Position numbers and translations under genes: made by a program. 64,000 nucleotides of DNA from Asterochloris sp. CNOR1. Lineage: Eukaryota; Chlorophyta; Trebouxiophyceae; Trebouxiales; Trebouxiaceae. Where the stretch lies: NCBI GenBank assembly GCA_963969365.1, contig OZ017749.1:2480001-2544000 (forward strand), written 5' to 3'. How positions within the stretch are numbered: the stretch's first letter is position 1; each line of letters opens with the position of its first letter. Shown piece by piece: positions 20,534 to 32,390 of the stretch. The notes below the pieces were generated by a model, which did no database searches, was not told the origin of the DNA, and worked only from the letters and a program-made list of their open reading frames with translations.

Positions 20534-23500
20534 ATGACCACTGACTGGCAGAAGGCACAGAATGTATTCCCGGAGCTGAAGCAGGTAAGCTGGAGCAGTC
20601 TGATGTGGACTTGTATGCATGGTTGGCAGCAGCATTGAGCCTGCGTGCTGAGTACAGCCATGTGCATGTCCTGCTCTCAGGTGTTTGGCTGCATCCCCTG
20701 CACTGAGCTACATGCTGAGACAGCTTGGTGCTTGCGTGGCTGTCAGAGGATAGGCTCCAAAGCTTCCTGTCTTGATTGCCCACAATGCACCCTCCATGTG
20801 CCCCTGCAGATCAAGGCTGAGTGGGACAGCATCCATAAGGCTCAAGGTGGGCTGACGGCCTGCCTTGAAAGCAGCTGCAACACACTGCCTGTGGCCCTGT
20901 CGGACTGCTGGCGCTGGCAGCCCCTGCACACCTGCTGGTGGCTGTGTGTGAATGCGTGATCTGTGCTCCAGTGGCTCCAGCAGTCGACTGCTCTGCCTGT
21001 GCCTGCAGTTGGGCATGACTCCTTCGCTGAGTTGACCTTCTGCTCAAAGGAGGTGGCTAAAGGCCTGAGCGACATCATCACCTATGGTGGGGCTGACCAG
21101 CTGCTGCCCTGTCGCCTGTATGGCAGCAGAACAGCCTGCTGAGACTGCTGCAGGTCATGGGAGGCCTGCCCTGTACTGCTGCTGCTGAGCAAATGCTGGG
21201 GGACATGACTGCTGCTGTTCTCAAAGGCCTGTTGGTTGCGCCTGCTGTTGCTCCTCCCAAGGCAGCTGCTCTGTGGTGCCTAAAACAAGCTCCTGCTGCC
21301 TACAAGCTTGGCCCCAAACCCTTGTCTGTGCAGCTTTATGAGACTGTGCCCTGCAGCCAACAATGTGGGAGCCATGTTCAAGCAGATGTCTGCCTACTTT
21401 GCCCTGGCAAATGTGAGTCTCCTTGCTGTGCATTGCACAGCGCAAGCCTGCTGCCTGGGCAAGCTCACAACCCCTTGCTTGCATGCAGGTTGGCCTGCCT
21501 GGTGTTTCCCTGCACTTCAAGGTGAGTGCCACTGCCATAGTGCCAGTCAAGCATGGCAGAGGCTGCACAGTGCAGCAGCTCCAGCGACTCAGCTTGCAGC
21601 CTTGCTGACTAAGCAAATCTATGTGCCAGCACTACACGCAATGCAATGGCCATGCGCATGCATTAGCATGCTGATACAAGCTCTGCTGCCTTGCAGAGCA
21701 CATCAGTCAAGTCAGCACTGGCCCCGGGCCCTGGCACTGACCTGTTCTGCCCATTGCTGCAGATTCAGCACCAAAACGAGATAAACGACGCCTTCTTCCT
21801 GGCTGACGCCCTGACCAAGAGGTGGGCTCATGTCCTTGTGCAGCCCTGCTGTGGCCTTGTGGGCTGCATGGTGGCCCATGCTGCCTGTCTGCTGGTCGCG
21901 TAAGCCCTGTCCATAAATGCTTGCCCCATGTGCTGCCTGGCACCTGTACCTGCATGGCATGCTGTGCTGCCCTGCTGTGCTGTGGAAATGGTGCAGTTGG
22001 GCCAGGTTCATGAGCCCTTATACGCTGCCTGGCCCTGGCTGCTGGTCCAGCCTGCCCTTGCCAGAGAGGGCTGCTCCATGTATGTGCAGCCGGCTCTGTG
22101 CTGAGGCCGACAATGTTGCTGCTGCCTGTGGCCGTGCTGAACTGCTGCAGGGGCCAGCACCCTGAGCTGGGAAACGTAGCTCCTCCTCCAGTAGAGGGGC
22201 TGAGGAAGGACTCGAGCTCCGTGCTGTGTGCCTTCGAAAAAGCGCTGGCCATCAACAAGGTTAAGGCGTCAGCTGTTGCTGATATGCTCTAGATGACCAG
22301 TAATGGTGTGGACTTTCCATGGTCGGTGGGCAGTGGCTGATCCTTCATCAACTGTCAATCACGAGTTTTCAGAAGACTCTGCTCTACTGCTTGATGTGAT
22401 GAGTCCCAGCTAAAGCTGCCCTGTTGCTCTGCAGCATCTGCCGTCGTCAAACCGTGACTCCAGTGCCTTGCTGCTCCCCTTGCAGACAGCTGTGGAGGCT
22501 GAGACCAAGGTGTGGCAGCAGGCAGTGAAGGATGGCGATGCCTTTGGCGCGGCCATTTCCTGCAAGCTTCTGGAGGCAGACCACTACCGGGCGCGGATGC
22601 ACGCATACTATGTTGCCCACCTGAAGGCCAGTATGGATTGCCTTATCTTAGGCTCACTGTCATGCTGCACCGCCCCACAGCTGACGTCTGCCTCCTTCTG
22701 TGCTCAGGCAGCCACTGATGCACTTTCACCAGCTGAGCTGCTGCTTCGCACCGTAGCTCTGTCCTCTCAAGCACAACCAGCAGCGGCCAACTTCCCACAG
22801 TGCCAGGGTGCTGACTTTTTGATGATCCTGCCCTGCAGCTTGTTGCTCCTGAGGACAAGCATGCGGTGAGTTTTGCACTGATGCCTCCTGCTGCACCCTC
22901 GCCAGCCTTCATATGTCGGCCGGACAAGTTTTCGATGGGAAGTTCTGAGTGTGCTTCTTCTTGTCTAGCAGCCACTACCTTGCTGGCTACCTGCACCTCT
23001 TCTGGCGCTGTTGTCCTTTGCATCTGCCAGGAGGCACCCTGCTGCTGCTCTGCTGCTTCCTGGTGCATGCTGCTGGGCCTTCTGCATGCTGGCCCCCTTG
23101 ATGCTGGTTCATGAGCTCTGACCGCTGCGATGTCTGGCTGCTGCAGGTGAAGGACTTTGACCGCCGTCTGCCCTACGAGCAGGAGCCCTTCGCTGCTGCT
23201 GCTGGCATTGAGGCTGCTGTACCTGGCAGGTGGGACCACGCTTTGCTGCCCAGGCTGTAAGTGTGCTGCGAGTGCAGCTGCCTGTGAAATGCTTAGCAAG
23301 GCAGGCACTGTTGTCCTGCCAACACATTATGTTGTGGTCTCGGCAAGCTGTGTACCACCGCTTTCTAGCGCCCTGCCATGGTGACTTGCCATTCCTGGGA
23401 CGCCGCTCTCCACACACTCTGAGCTTGCCTGCTGACCCAGCCCAGTTGGCAGGCCCCCTTGTCTGCTGTAAACCTCTGCATCAAGGGACTGGTCACTGTC

Positions 23501-23599
23501 TGCAGGCTGATGTGTGGGACTGTGCCTCGCGCGCTGAAGTGTGAGCAGGAGGTCTTTGAAGATGATACCAAGTGCTCGCGCCGTGTTTTTGAGAGATGA
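20534..23599 (+). CDS. Unrecognised helical multi-exon protein, possibly BAR-like
   Basis: Coding exons with agreeing phases are 20534-20584, 20810-20846, 21009-21086, 21357-21412 and 21489-21521, then exons near 21765-21823, 22150-22260 and 22493-22630. Likely later exons are near 22840-22868 and 23147-23229, with a last one about 23511-23599. Pieces seen are MTTDWQKAQNVFPELKQ, HDSFAELTFCSKEVAKGLSD, MFKQMSAYFALAN, QHQNEINDAFFLADALTKR, KVWQQAVKDGDAFGAAISCK and VKDFDRRLPYEQEPF. The protein is mostly amphipathic helix rich in Lys, Glu, Ala and aromatic residues, which recalls BAR/sorting-nexin coiled coils. I could not match it to a named family. The join between 22630 and 23147 is not resolved. 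Confidence 0.55.
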
Positions 23600-23989
23600 A
23601 CTTCTGCCGCTCACATTCACTCCCCTTGATGTTCCCTTGCCTGCCCCTGAACCCTGCATGAGCTGCAATGTAATGAATACTCCATTCAGATCTTTCAAGC
23701 GCTGGGCCTTGGGCTTGTGGCAACGGCTGAAGGAAAGACCTTTTGAGAGTGAAAAGCTGCCCGATGCGCCTGCACTGTGCCCATGTCATATTGCGACGAC
23801 TCCCAACAGACATCCTGCTGCAACAGAATGCTGCTGCAACAGAATTTCAGCAGCAACAATATCTATAAACAGTCAAAGGTCAAGCAAACACAGTCAACCA
23901 GCCTCTCCCCCCTCAACGAACGCCTGGCTTGACAGCACCTCGACAGCGATCACCATCGGCATCTAGCTGTCCCATTGAAAGGCTGCAAT
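23600..23989 (+). other. Gap upstream of the dehydrogenase
   Basis: About 390 bp, less GC-rich, with short repeats of GCAACAGAAT near 23820-23850. Open frames here have no recognisable motif. It probably holds the 3' UTR of the preceding gene and the promoter and 5' UTR of the dehydrogenase. Confidence 0.45.
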
Positions 23990-26900
23990 ATGACGTGGAC
24001 TCCAGAAGACATGCCGGATCAAAGCTCAAGAATCATCCTTCTCACAGGTAAAGCAATGCAATGGCACCACCTGGAGGCTGTGTCACATTGAAGAAGGCGT
24101 ATCCTGCCGTCCCAGGTGGCACATCTGGCATCGGCAGGGCTGCTGCCGAGGAGCTTGTGAAGAAGAATGGCCATGTGGTGGTGACAGGCAGGCGCGCAGA
24201 GAAGGGCATGAAGTGAGCTCTTTTGCAGGATGCTGAGCAGGCAAACTGTGCATCAGCGGGGTGATGCCCATGCCCTGGACTGTTACAGGGCAGTGCAGGA
24301 GATCCGCGAGGCAGCCAAGGGCTGCCATGGCGTTATTGAGTACATGAAGTGAGTCCTGAAGCCAGCGCAGCTGCAGTACTGACCTGGTTCAGGTTGCCTG
24401 ATGTCAACTTGGAATGCCTTTACTTGGCAGCACAGGGAGCTTACAGTTTTGTGGTGCCCTGCAGGTGCGACCACAGCAGCCTCAAGGTACCATTGCAGCA
24501 GTCCTGTGCTTGAACCTTGAACCTTATTCCGCTGTCGTATGTGGCAAGGAACGGCCTGAGCTGGCACCCTGCAGCACAGCAGGCGGTGTGCATAGGTGCT
24601 GAACCCTGCCAAGGTTTGGCTGGCATCCCTGCAGGAAAATAAGCATTTTGCAGATGAATTTAGGCAGAAGCTGGAGGGCATCAAGGACCGCAAGTTCCAG
24701 GTGGGTAGCCCTGTTGAAGAGCCGGTGGCTGGGACGTGGACCAGTGCCTAGCTGTACCTAAGCCAGCATAAGCCACCTGAGATGAATTGGCACTGTGTGC
24801 ATTGGACTCATGCGCACTGCTCACCCGGGTGCTGCTAGGCTTTTATAAACGACATGGCAGAGCTGTGTGTAGGAGGCCCGCATGCATCTCACCACCCTTG
24901 CCTGCCTTTGCTGGCCAGGCTGGAAGGGGTACCTGAGGTGTGGGTGGGTCGCCTGCATGTGCAGCTCAGCCTCAGCAGCCTGCACCTGTTGAGCATGCCA
25001 AACCGGCTTGAGGGGTCTCAATGCAGCTTGGCAGCCCTGCTGACTGCTGTGCCCACTCACATGGGGGTTGGCCATGCCGGAGGACATCAAGCCCCAGAGA
25101 TGGGGAGGCCCACAAGAGCTTGTATGCAGGACTGTGACATTCTGCTAGGGTGCAGATAGTTGACAGCTGCTGCCTGTTGAACCATCTCCTGGAAGCCTGG
25201 GTTCTAGTGTGCTGCCCTTTGCTGCGTGAGTTCAGGACTGAGCAACTGCTGGTGGTAAGTGCTCAGCAAGCCTGCTGCAGGTGCTGGCTGTTGGCCTGGA
25301 CATGGCTGAGGGCATCTGATCTCTGTGTGGGATGTCCTGCGACGTGCTCAGGGCATCATGCACTTCTGAGCACTCTTGCCGCCTGAATTGTGTAGAATGC
25401 TGCATGCTTGCACCTGCCTGCCCCACACCTGCAGTTGGATTACATCAAAACTCATGCACTGCAGGTGCTCATCAACAATGCTGGGGTCGCCCTCCCACGC
25501 CATAAGATCACAGAGGACGGCTTTGAGGTGGGGCACACATGCTGCTCCAGTTTAAGTGCCAGACTGTCGGCCTGCACGCTGTGCCTTGCCTAGGCGCACA
25601 GGCATGCTGAGTCTGCATCAGCAAGGAAGGTGCTCATCCTGCAGTGCTGCTCATTGTGGGACTCAGAAGTGCACAGACTCGGTGCTGAGTGCTGCTGCAG
25701 ATTACTTTGGCAGCCAACTACTTTGGGCCTGTGTTGCTGACGGTGATCTCCCTGCATCCCTGCCTGGACCAAACCCTCTAGAGCGTATACAGAACGTCGG
25801 AGTCTTGCTAATTAGAGTCGACTGCCCCTGGTTAGAGTCGCCTGTCCCTCCTGAGCTCATTGTTGATGCAGCACATTGGTGTCTAGTCACTTTGATGTTG
25901 CCAGAGAGCCTGAGGGCAACAACTTTCAGCGACCTGCAGGGCCTGCTGAAGGACATACTCCTGGAAACTTCGCCTGGCAGCAGGGTGGTGTATGAGAGCT
26001 CCTGTCTGGAGCAGTGGGGGCACATTGACTGGGATGACATTGGGTGGGGGGCTCACTTTCTGCTGCAGTGTGTACTTGCAGTGGACACTGACATCTCAAA
26101 CAGTCCACAGGCTGCTGTACCTGCCTGGTGCCCAGTGGCAGTAACATCTTGCATTTTCCGGTCATGCTCTGCGATGGTACTGTGAGCTACAGGCGCTTCA
26201 CTACTCAGCTCCTGGCACTGCCTCTGCAGGGGTTCCAAGGCCAAGACGTCTGACATGGGCATGTATGGCCCCATCATGTTGCTGTGCTGCTCTCCTTCCA
26301 CGGTGCATTGATTGCTCTGCCGGCCTGCAGGTATGGAACCAGCAAACTCTACCTTCTCATGATTGTCAAGGAGCTGCAGAGGCGCTATGGGGTACGCTGC
26401 ACATATGGAGTGCCCTGTGGAAATACTGCCTAAAACTCTGCGTGGCTCATGAATCCTCCCAGCTGACACCTAGGCCCTGCTTGCAGTCCAAAGGCACTGA
26501 TTATTTTGCCTCTCACCCTGGATGGAGCAACACCAGCCTCTGTAAGTTTGCCATCTGTGAAGCAACTTCCTTCAAAGGAAGGCCTTGTCACCCCTAAGAC
26601 TGTGCCCTGTTGTCCTGCAGACAGCAACATGCAGAAAAGCGCAGCCTTCTTCTGGTTCTTTGTCAGTGACTTGGAGCTGTGGGCTTGCCTGTGCCACACA
26701 GGTGACGCTGACCACTGGCTGCCTGTGCGCTGCAGAGAGTGAGTGAAATCCTCTTTGGCCAGTCGAGCAAGAGGGGCTGCATCAGTATGCTGTACTGCGC
26801 CACCGCGCCAGAGCTGGAAGGTGGGTCTGCAGCCTGAAGGCGTGGAAGGAAGGCACTGAGGCTGTGCCTGCCAAAGTGCACCACAGATGATGACGGGCTA

Positions 26901-27470
26901 CCTTTGCCATGCATGCTGATCAGTGCCTTGGAAGCAGGCGCCTGCTCCTGTGCCTCATGCTGCCAGGACAACTTGCGTTGTGCCCTGCAGGTAAGGGTGG
27001 CCAGTTCATTGGCCCGTTCTACTGGAAGCTGTGGGTGAGTGCTGAGCAGAAGAGCTGAGCTTGATCTTCCCTCACAATTTAGCGTCCCAGCTGCACCCTC
27101 CCTCTGCGTAGATGAGCATCCTCCTCTGCGTGCACAGTGCAGCCTCAAGCTCAAGATCTCTCTGCATATGCGCTGCATTGCCTGGCTCCACACCGCAGTG
27201 CAGCCATCCACCAGGACAGTGCCCCTCACACCACCCCCTGCACCACCACGCCTGTGATAAAGCACTGCCATCCCATTTATGTCCCAACCCCCACGTCCCG
27301 CCCCTGCACTGCCTCCTGCACTGCAGGTGAGCAACCTGTTCAACACCCACCCCTGCAAGCCAATGAACCCCATCGCCATTGATGTCAATGCCCAAAAGAG
27401 ACTGTACGAGGAAACTGAGCGCCTGCTGGAGGAGAGGGCCCCAAACAATGTCCCCAGGCCCATCATTTAG
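23990..27470 (+). CDS. Short-chain dehydrogenase/reductase (SDR), retinol-dehydrogenase-like
   Basis: An NAD(P)H-dependent Rossmann-fold oxidoreductase of about 350 residues in roughly a dozen exons. The first two are 23990-24047 and 24116-24212; the last ends at 27470 (TAG). The cofactor motif TGxxxGIG is seen as ILLTG|GTSGIGRAAAEEL, split by an intron. NNAG is in VLINNAGVALPRHK (about 25467-25520). The Ser region is RVVYESSCLEQWGHIDWDD. The catalytic YxxxK is YGTSKLYLLM, and HPGWSNTSL follows. The C-terminal exons give FIGPFYWKLW and NLFNTHPCKPMN. All catalytic residues are present. Plant relatives act on various lipophilic carbonyls; the substrate here is unknown. A short direct repeat (TTAGAGTCG) sits at about 25813 and 25833 in an intron. 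Confidence 0.9.
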
Positions 27471-27768
27471 TCAGTCTTGCCTTACTTGGCCTTTGGTGCA
27501 TCAGTCAGGCTGCAGCAGGTGTCCCAGCATCTAGCCCCCTGAATTGTTCCTCCTTCAAAGCTAACTGGGCAGTTCTCTCCACCCTTACTCTTTGCTGTGT
27601 TGTGGAAGACTCGAGAGAATGTATCTCCATTATACAGGGCAGTGTGAGCTTGAACAAAAATGCGCCAGCCTGTGACATGGTTTCATCATCATGTCAAGCT
27701 GTCATCTTGAACCCAGCCAGAATTTTGCCTGTGTGCCAGAAGGCTGCCCACCTCTGGCCAGCTTGCAC
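27471..27768. other. Convergent gap, dehydrogenase / coiled-coil gene
   Basis: About 300 bp between two stop codons on opposite strands. It should contain both 3' UTRs. No other feature is seen. Confidence 0.5.
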
Positions 27769-29430
27769 TCAAGCTGCATGAATGGCTGCAGCAGTTTTTG
27801 CAGCAGCCCAGCTGCCCTTCCGCGGGCTAATGCTCTTCGCTGGGCTGCTGTGCCTGGAGACATCGTCGTCGCTGTCTGCCAGCATGGCCTGCAGCTCTCC
27901 AGGGCTGAGCCTGCTTTGCGCCAAGTCTGGGTCTTCACCAGCATTCTGCTGAATCAGCAGTTGCAGCTGCGCAGCCTCTGAGGCTGCTAGGACTGTGTTC
28001 AGGGCGTAGATCTCCAGGCGGTTTCTCTCATGCTCCTTGCTCGTGTTCAGGCCTAAGTTGGCAATACGCTTCTGAAGCAGCAGAGGAGGCACTCTCCAGC
28101 TCTCTTGAGCAACTGCTGTGCTGGCATGCGCTGTGTGACGTGCACAGTGAGCTTGTGACTCAGGCACAGCAGGCACACAGTTCGTGCCTGGCAGGCTGCT
28201 GGTGGAAACACCTTTTTCAAACTGCATCTAGCAGGCAACAACTGCCTCAGATCAGCTTGGCAGTTCTGAGCTCCAACATCAGCGCAAGCTAGCTAGGTCA
28301 GCAGAGCAATGTTGGCTGCAGCTTGTCGCAACATGGCGACATAGCGCCACTATATTTGATATGTGCATGATCTGGACCAAGGGGGAGCATGCTGACCTAC
28401 AGGATCCCTACTCCTCAAACTCTTCATAGCAAATCTGTGCCTGGCAGCTCACCCTGCTGCGCCGAAGGCTGGTCTGAAGGTCGTCCTTGGGCAGTCCTAG
28501 ACTCTGTTTGGCTGGCTTGCCCACAGCTGGCAGACTGCTTTCTGTGGACCGCCTCAGCCTGCTGCGTGCAGGGGTCACAGCTGGGAGCTCTCTGCGGGCT
28601 GACTTGAGCAGGACTGCATCAGCTGACTGGCGCATCTGCATCCCCTGCACGATGCTGGCGGCCTGTCCCAGTCCAGGCTGCACGGCTGCCTGGACGCGGC
28701 CGGCTGCATTGGCCTCTGCAGGTCAGCTAAGGCAGCCATGAGTGAATGCAGAGCCTGGTCCCCTATCTGCCCATGTAGACTGCCACTTGGGCAGCGGCAG
28801 CAGCATGAAGCAAGCTGCAAACCTGGATGTGCAGCCAGCCGCTGCTTCTGACACCGACATGCAGGCTGGGCACCTGGCAGACCTGGGCTGTGCTGGTGAA
28901 CAGTCGCTTGGGTCTGCAGCAGTTGGCCCAGGACGCACGAGGGCACCTGGCAGAGACCAACCCACAGTAGCGAGGGTAACCAGCAAAGGCACCTTCAAGA
29001 TGCACCCACTGCCACCTACAAGCATGCAGGGCACCTGGCAAAGAGCCCCTGGGGCTGCACACAGCAGCTGCTGGAGGCAGGGGCAAGGTCTTCAAGCTGG
29101 GGGACCTCGTGTGGACTTCAGGGCTGCAAGAGCTGTTGCCTTCCTGCATGGCGCTGCTTTGGTGGCGGTGGCAGGCGCCACCACCACGTGAGGGCCTGCC
29201 TCCACCTTCTTGCTGTCACGCGTTGCTATGCGGGGTGAGGCACATGCCACAGGAGCTTGGAGAGGCTGCCTGCACAGCACGGAGTGCCCTGTGGTCACTG
29301 CTTTTGGCCCCTCAAGTACGTGTCTGCAGGTATGCGCCCACTTGGCCTTCAGCTGCTCCACCCAAGTGTCATACTTCTCAGGCCAAAACTGCTTGCCTTC
29401 CACAGACTGCGGGGCATGCATGCCTTGATG
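27769..29430 (-). CDS. Unrecognised basic coiled-coil protein, 5' end uncertain
   Basis: The last exon (about 28110-27769, stop) codes for a charged helix and a Ser-rich tail: KRIANLGLNTSKEHERNRLE, then DSDDDVSRHSSPAKSISPRK. The preceding exon (about 28718-28455) begins after a CCTGCAG acceptor and codes EANAAGRVQAAVQPGLGQAA and RRELPAVTPARSRLRRSTES, ending at a GTGAGC donor. A likely upstream exon near 29410-29320 reads KQFWPEKYDTWVEQLKAKWA. SP and SPRK motifs suggest a phosphorylated, nucleic-acid- or microtubule-associated protein, but that is a guess. I found no start codon with confidence. It is divergent from the HAD gene. Confidence 0.5.
28868..29045 (-). repeat. Three copies of an exon-end/donor-like segment
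   Basis: GCACCTGGCA(G/A)A occurs on the + strand at about 28870, 28943 and 29031, spacings 73 and 88 bp, each followed by similar bases. On the coding (-) strand these read TCTGCCAG|GTGCCC or near variants, a donor-like junction repeated three times. Confidence 0.65.
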
Positions 29431-29647
29431 CTGGCCAGCTGTATGAACGCAGGCGTCTTCACAGTGTTTGCAGCTCTGTGCTTCGTTGGAATCTCGTTGG
29501 CAAGGCTGCCCAGCTGCTTCCAATCCAACCTGAGCATTGTGTGTTGACTTTCTTTCAAGGGGTACGAAAATCAGCCAGTTGTCCCACCCGCAGGCAGTTC
29601 GCCTGCCAATGCATTGGCGGCCCAGCCTCTGAGTCCACTCTGCCAGC

Positions 29648-32120
29648 ATGCCCTTGCAGCGCTTGTTGCCTGGGGGGCAGCTTGACTTGACACCACTTAA
29701 CAAGAGCAGCCAGCCATGCTGGCCTCGCAGGCAGATCTGCAGGCGCCTGCAGGCTGCCACCAGCACGGCTGAGCGGCAAGCAGCATCTACATTGCATACT
29801 CCAGCATCACTGGAGGCGTGCCCAGTGGTGTCCACCCAACAGTGGCAGCAGCAGCTTTCCCTGCGCCAATCTAATGCTGTCTCATTGACCACGCCGTGCC
29901 TGACGCCCCCGCCGCGGCTAAGGGTGGCTGTGGATGTTGATGAGGGTGAGCTGCGCTTAAACACTCTGGCTGGCCTTGAGTGCTGACCAGCTGCAGACAG
30001 GAGACAGCATCCAATGGATCATCCTTGGTGCCCGAGTCATCTCAAATGGGCACAGCTCAGCAGGCTGACAGAGAAGACAGCTTGCTTGTGCCGCAACGCC
30101 TACAACTGCAAGCAGAGCCCTGCTGTAGCCATCATGGCGCCGCTGTGGCAAGGGACCCCTGCTTTCCCTCCACATGCAGTCCTGGGACGATTTCTGCACA
30201 GCCTCAACCGCTTCTGCTTGGACCAGTATGGCATGGAGTACGATGTGGGCGACTATGAGGAGTACAACTTTGCCAAGGTGGGCTCAGAAGACAAGCATGC
30301 CCTTTACCGCTGCATTTGCTGGGCGTATGCCCCCTGCATGCCGAGAAGCCTTACATGGAGCAGATTGATGCAAATCTAGGCCCCGCTGCCTGTGCATGCA
30401 CGTGCAGCTGTGCTGCCAGCTCTGCAGCTCTGGGGAAGGTGAGATTGGCAGACGCAGCGCAGGCTGGCTGGCAGAGGCATGCTGGATGCAGCTGGGCGGG
30501 CAGATTCCATGCACCCTGCACATTCCTGACAGCTGCAGGCCACCGCTGGGCGGGCAAGCTTCTCAGGTCTCCGCAGAGCATGACACCTGCGGCAGTCGGA
30601 TGAGCAGGCTGGCATGCCTCTCTGGGTGCACCCGCATGCTGCCACAGTGCGCTTTCAGGCACACTTTCAGGCTGCCGCTGGTCTGATTCAGCCCCCTCAC
30701 CTCAGCTGCACTGCCTGTGCAGGTGTGGGGATGCAGCCAGGAGGAGTCCAACCACATTGTGCACGAGTTCTTCAAGTCCCACCACTTTGCTGTGGGTGTG
30801 TTGCCCATCCCAGGTGAGCGCTGGGCTCACCACCTCACCTGGTACAGCCTAGCTAGTGAGGCAGCACTGACACCTGATGCCTGCTTGGACAGCCCAGCTG
30901 TTGGTCTCTCAGGTACAAAGCATGGTTGGCACCTCCTGTGGTTGCCTTGCAGCCTGAACACTGCAAGCATGGAGCAACGTGCTGTGAGCTCCATTGTCAC
31001 CCTGTTATGCACTGGCAATGCCTGCCACGGCCTCTGGCCTGCTGGCTGGCAGCAGGGCCGTTCGCTGCGGCCTGCTCTTGACCCTGCAGCAGTGACCAGT
31101 TACCAGGCTGCCTATCTGCCTTCAGGCAGCCTGTAGCGCTTCAGCAGATGCACAGCCTGAAGCGTCTGAGCAGCATGTCTCAATTATTTCATCTTGCATT
31201 TGCTGCAGGTGCAATGCACAGCCTGAAGCGCCTTGGGAGCATGTTTGACCTGGTGGTGGTGACTTCGCGCCAACATGTCATTCGGGACAGCACCTTGCGC
31301 TGGATTGACCTGCACTTCCCTGGCATTTTCAAGGAAGTCCACTTTGGAAACCACTGGGCCATGGAGGGCACCAGCAAGCCCAAGTCAGAAATCTGCAGGT
31401 GGGCTCCTGGCAGCTTGGTCCCCTGCCGTGGGACTGCACACCCGCCTGCCAATGCCAGCAGGGCATCTACAGGCGGGCTGTGAGCAGTGTTGTTCCCTGC
31501 TGTGCCGCCAGAAGGTGCATCTTCACTGCCAGTGCCAACCTGCCAGTCAGCTGGGTCGACTATCTGCAGCTGTCGCACATCAGCGAAGCAGTAAGCCAGC
31601 TGGGCTGGTCATGGGAAAGACAGAAGTAGTGCTGTAATTCCCTGCCTCGCTGCTGGGAAGCTGCACCAGCTTTCGCAATCGAGTACTGAGCAAGGCTGCT
31701 GCTGGTTCTGCCGGAAGAGTGCTGCTCAATAAGCAAAGTTTGCTACACCTACTCCCTCCTGTGATGTAGTCACCAGACTTGCTTGGCTGCAGGGAAGTGG
31801 GGGCCCAAGTGCTTATAGATGACAATCCACGATACGCCGTAGAATGTGCAGACGCCGGCCTACTGGTGTTGCTCTACGACTGGCAGCATTCGTACCCCTG
31901 GAGCAAAACAGCAGATGGGTGCGTTCCCTAAGTGCCAATGCTTTGACTTGCCAACCACATGTTAAGTACCCATGTACTTTGACAAATTTATCTGCATCCA
32001 AAACCTTGGGTCGTTGGGTGCAGGCCCTCACACCCACTGATCCAACGAGTGTCAGACTGGATCGATGTGGAGAGCGCACTAGCAGCTCTGGTGGCAGCAC
32101 AGCAACAGGCCCCCCTTTGA
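29648..32120 (+). CDS. HAD-superfamily phosphatase (5'-nucleotidase-like) with N-terminal extension
   Basis: Six exons join exactly in phase to about 299 residues: 29648-29945, 30180-30277, 30723-30813, 31209-31398, 31793-31918 and 32024-32120. HAD motif I is VAVDVDEVLGRF (DxD, split by an intron). Motif II is VVVTSRQHVI. The Lys region is EGTSKPKSEICR, and motif IV is VLIDDNPRYAVECADAG. The C-terminus gives LLYDWQHSYPW. This is the plant/algal HAD group related to the NT5C nucleotidases, so hydrolysis of a phosphomonoester is expected; the substrate is unknown. The first 90 residues are Arg/Ser/Gln-rich with few acidic residues, which fits an organelle transit peptide. The gene converges on STK19. 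An alternative later start is possible. Confidence 0.88.
31148..31250 (+). repeat. HAD gene intron: copy of next exon start
   Basis: ATGCACAGCCTGAAGCG occurs in the intron at 31148 and again in the exon at 31214, followed by TCTGAGCAGCATGT and CCTTGGGAGCATGT. Spacing is 66 bp. The 17-bp perfect match marks a fairly recent duplication. Confidence 0.85.
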
Positions 32121-32390
32121 TGGCTTTCTCTGCTGTACAGCATCTTTGTCCCTGCCATGCAAAGCACAGCATGCCAGGCAAATGCTGTTCGACATATTTG
32201 TATTTTAGCACTGGGCACTCGTTTCATTCCAGCCAATTCATCAAATGTTCCCTCGCTCATCTTGTACACACCTTCAAAGTAAGGGTTTGAGAGCAGCCTG
32301 CCATGCAATGCAGCTGCAAGAATGTAACACAGTATTCTGTCAAAGTGCTGGGTGTGAATCTGGATTCTGTGTGACACAGCCACTGCTTCT
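32121..32390. other. Convergent gap, HAD gene / STK19
   Basis: About 270 AT-richer bases between two stop codons on opposite strands. A 13-bp direct repeat CTTCTTCACAAGT (32387 and 32400) overlaps the STK19 stop, so the last codons of STK19 are duplicated just beyond it. Confidence 0.55.

Noticed and set aside
29092-29964. 290-codon open frame on the - strand starting inside the HAD gene's first exon
   Set aside because: Its first part is antisense to the firmly placed HAD exon 29648-29945. Only the piece near 29410-29320 looks like a possible exon of the - gene.
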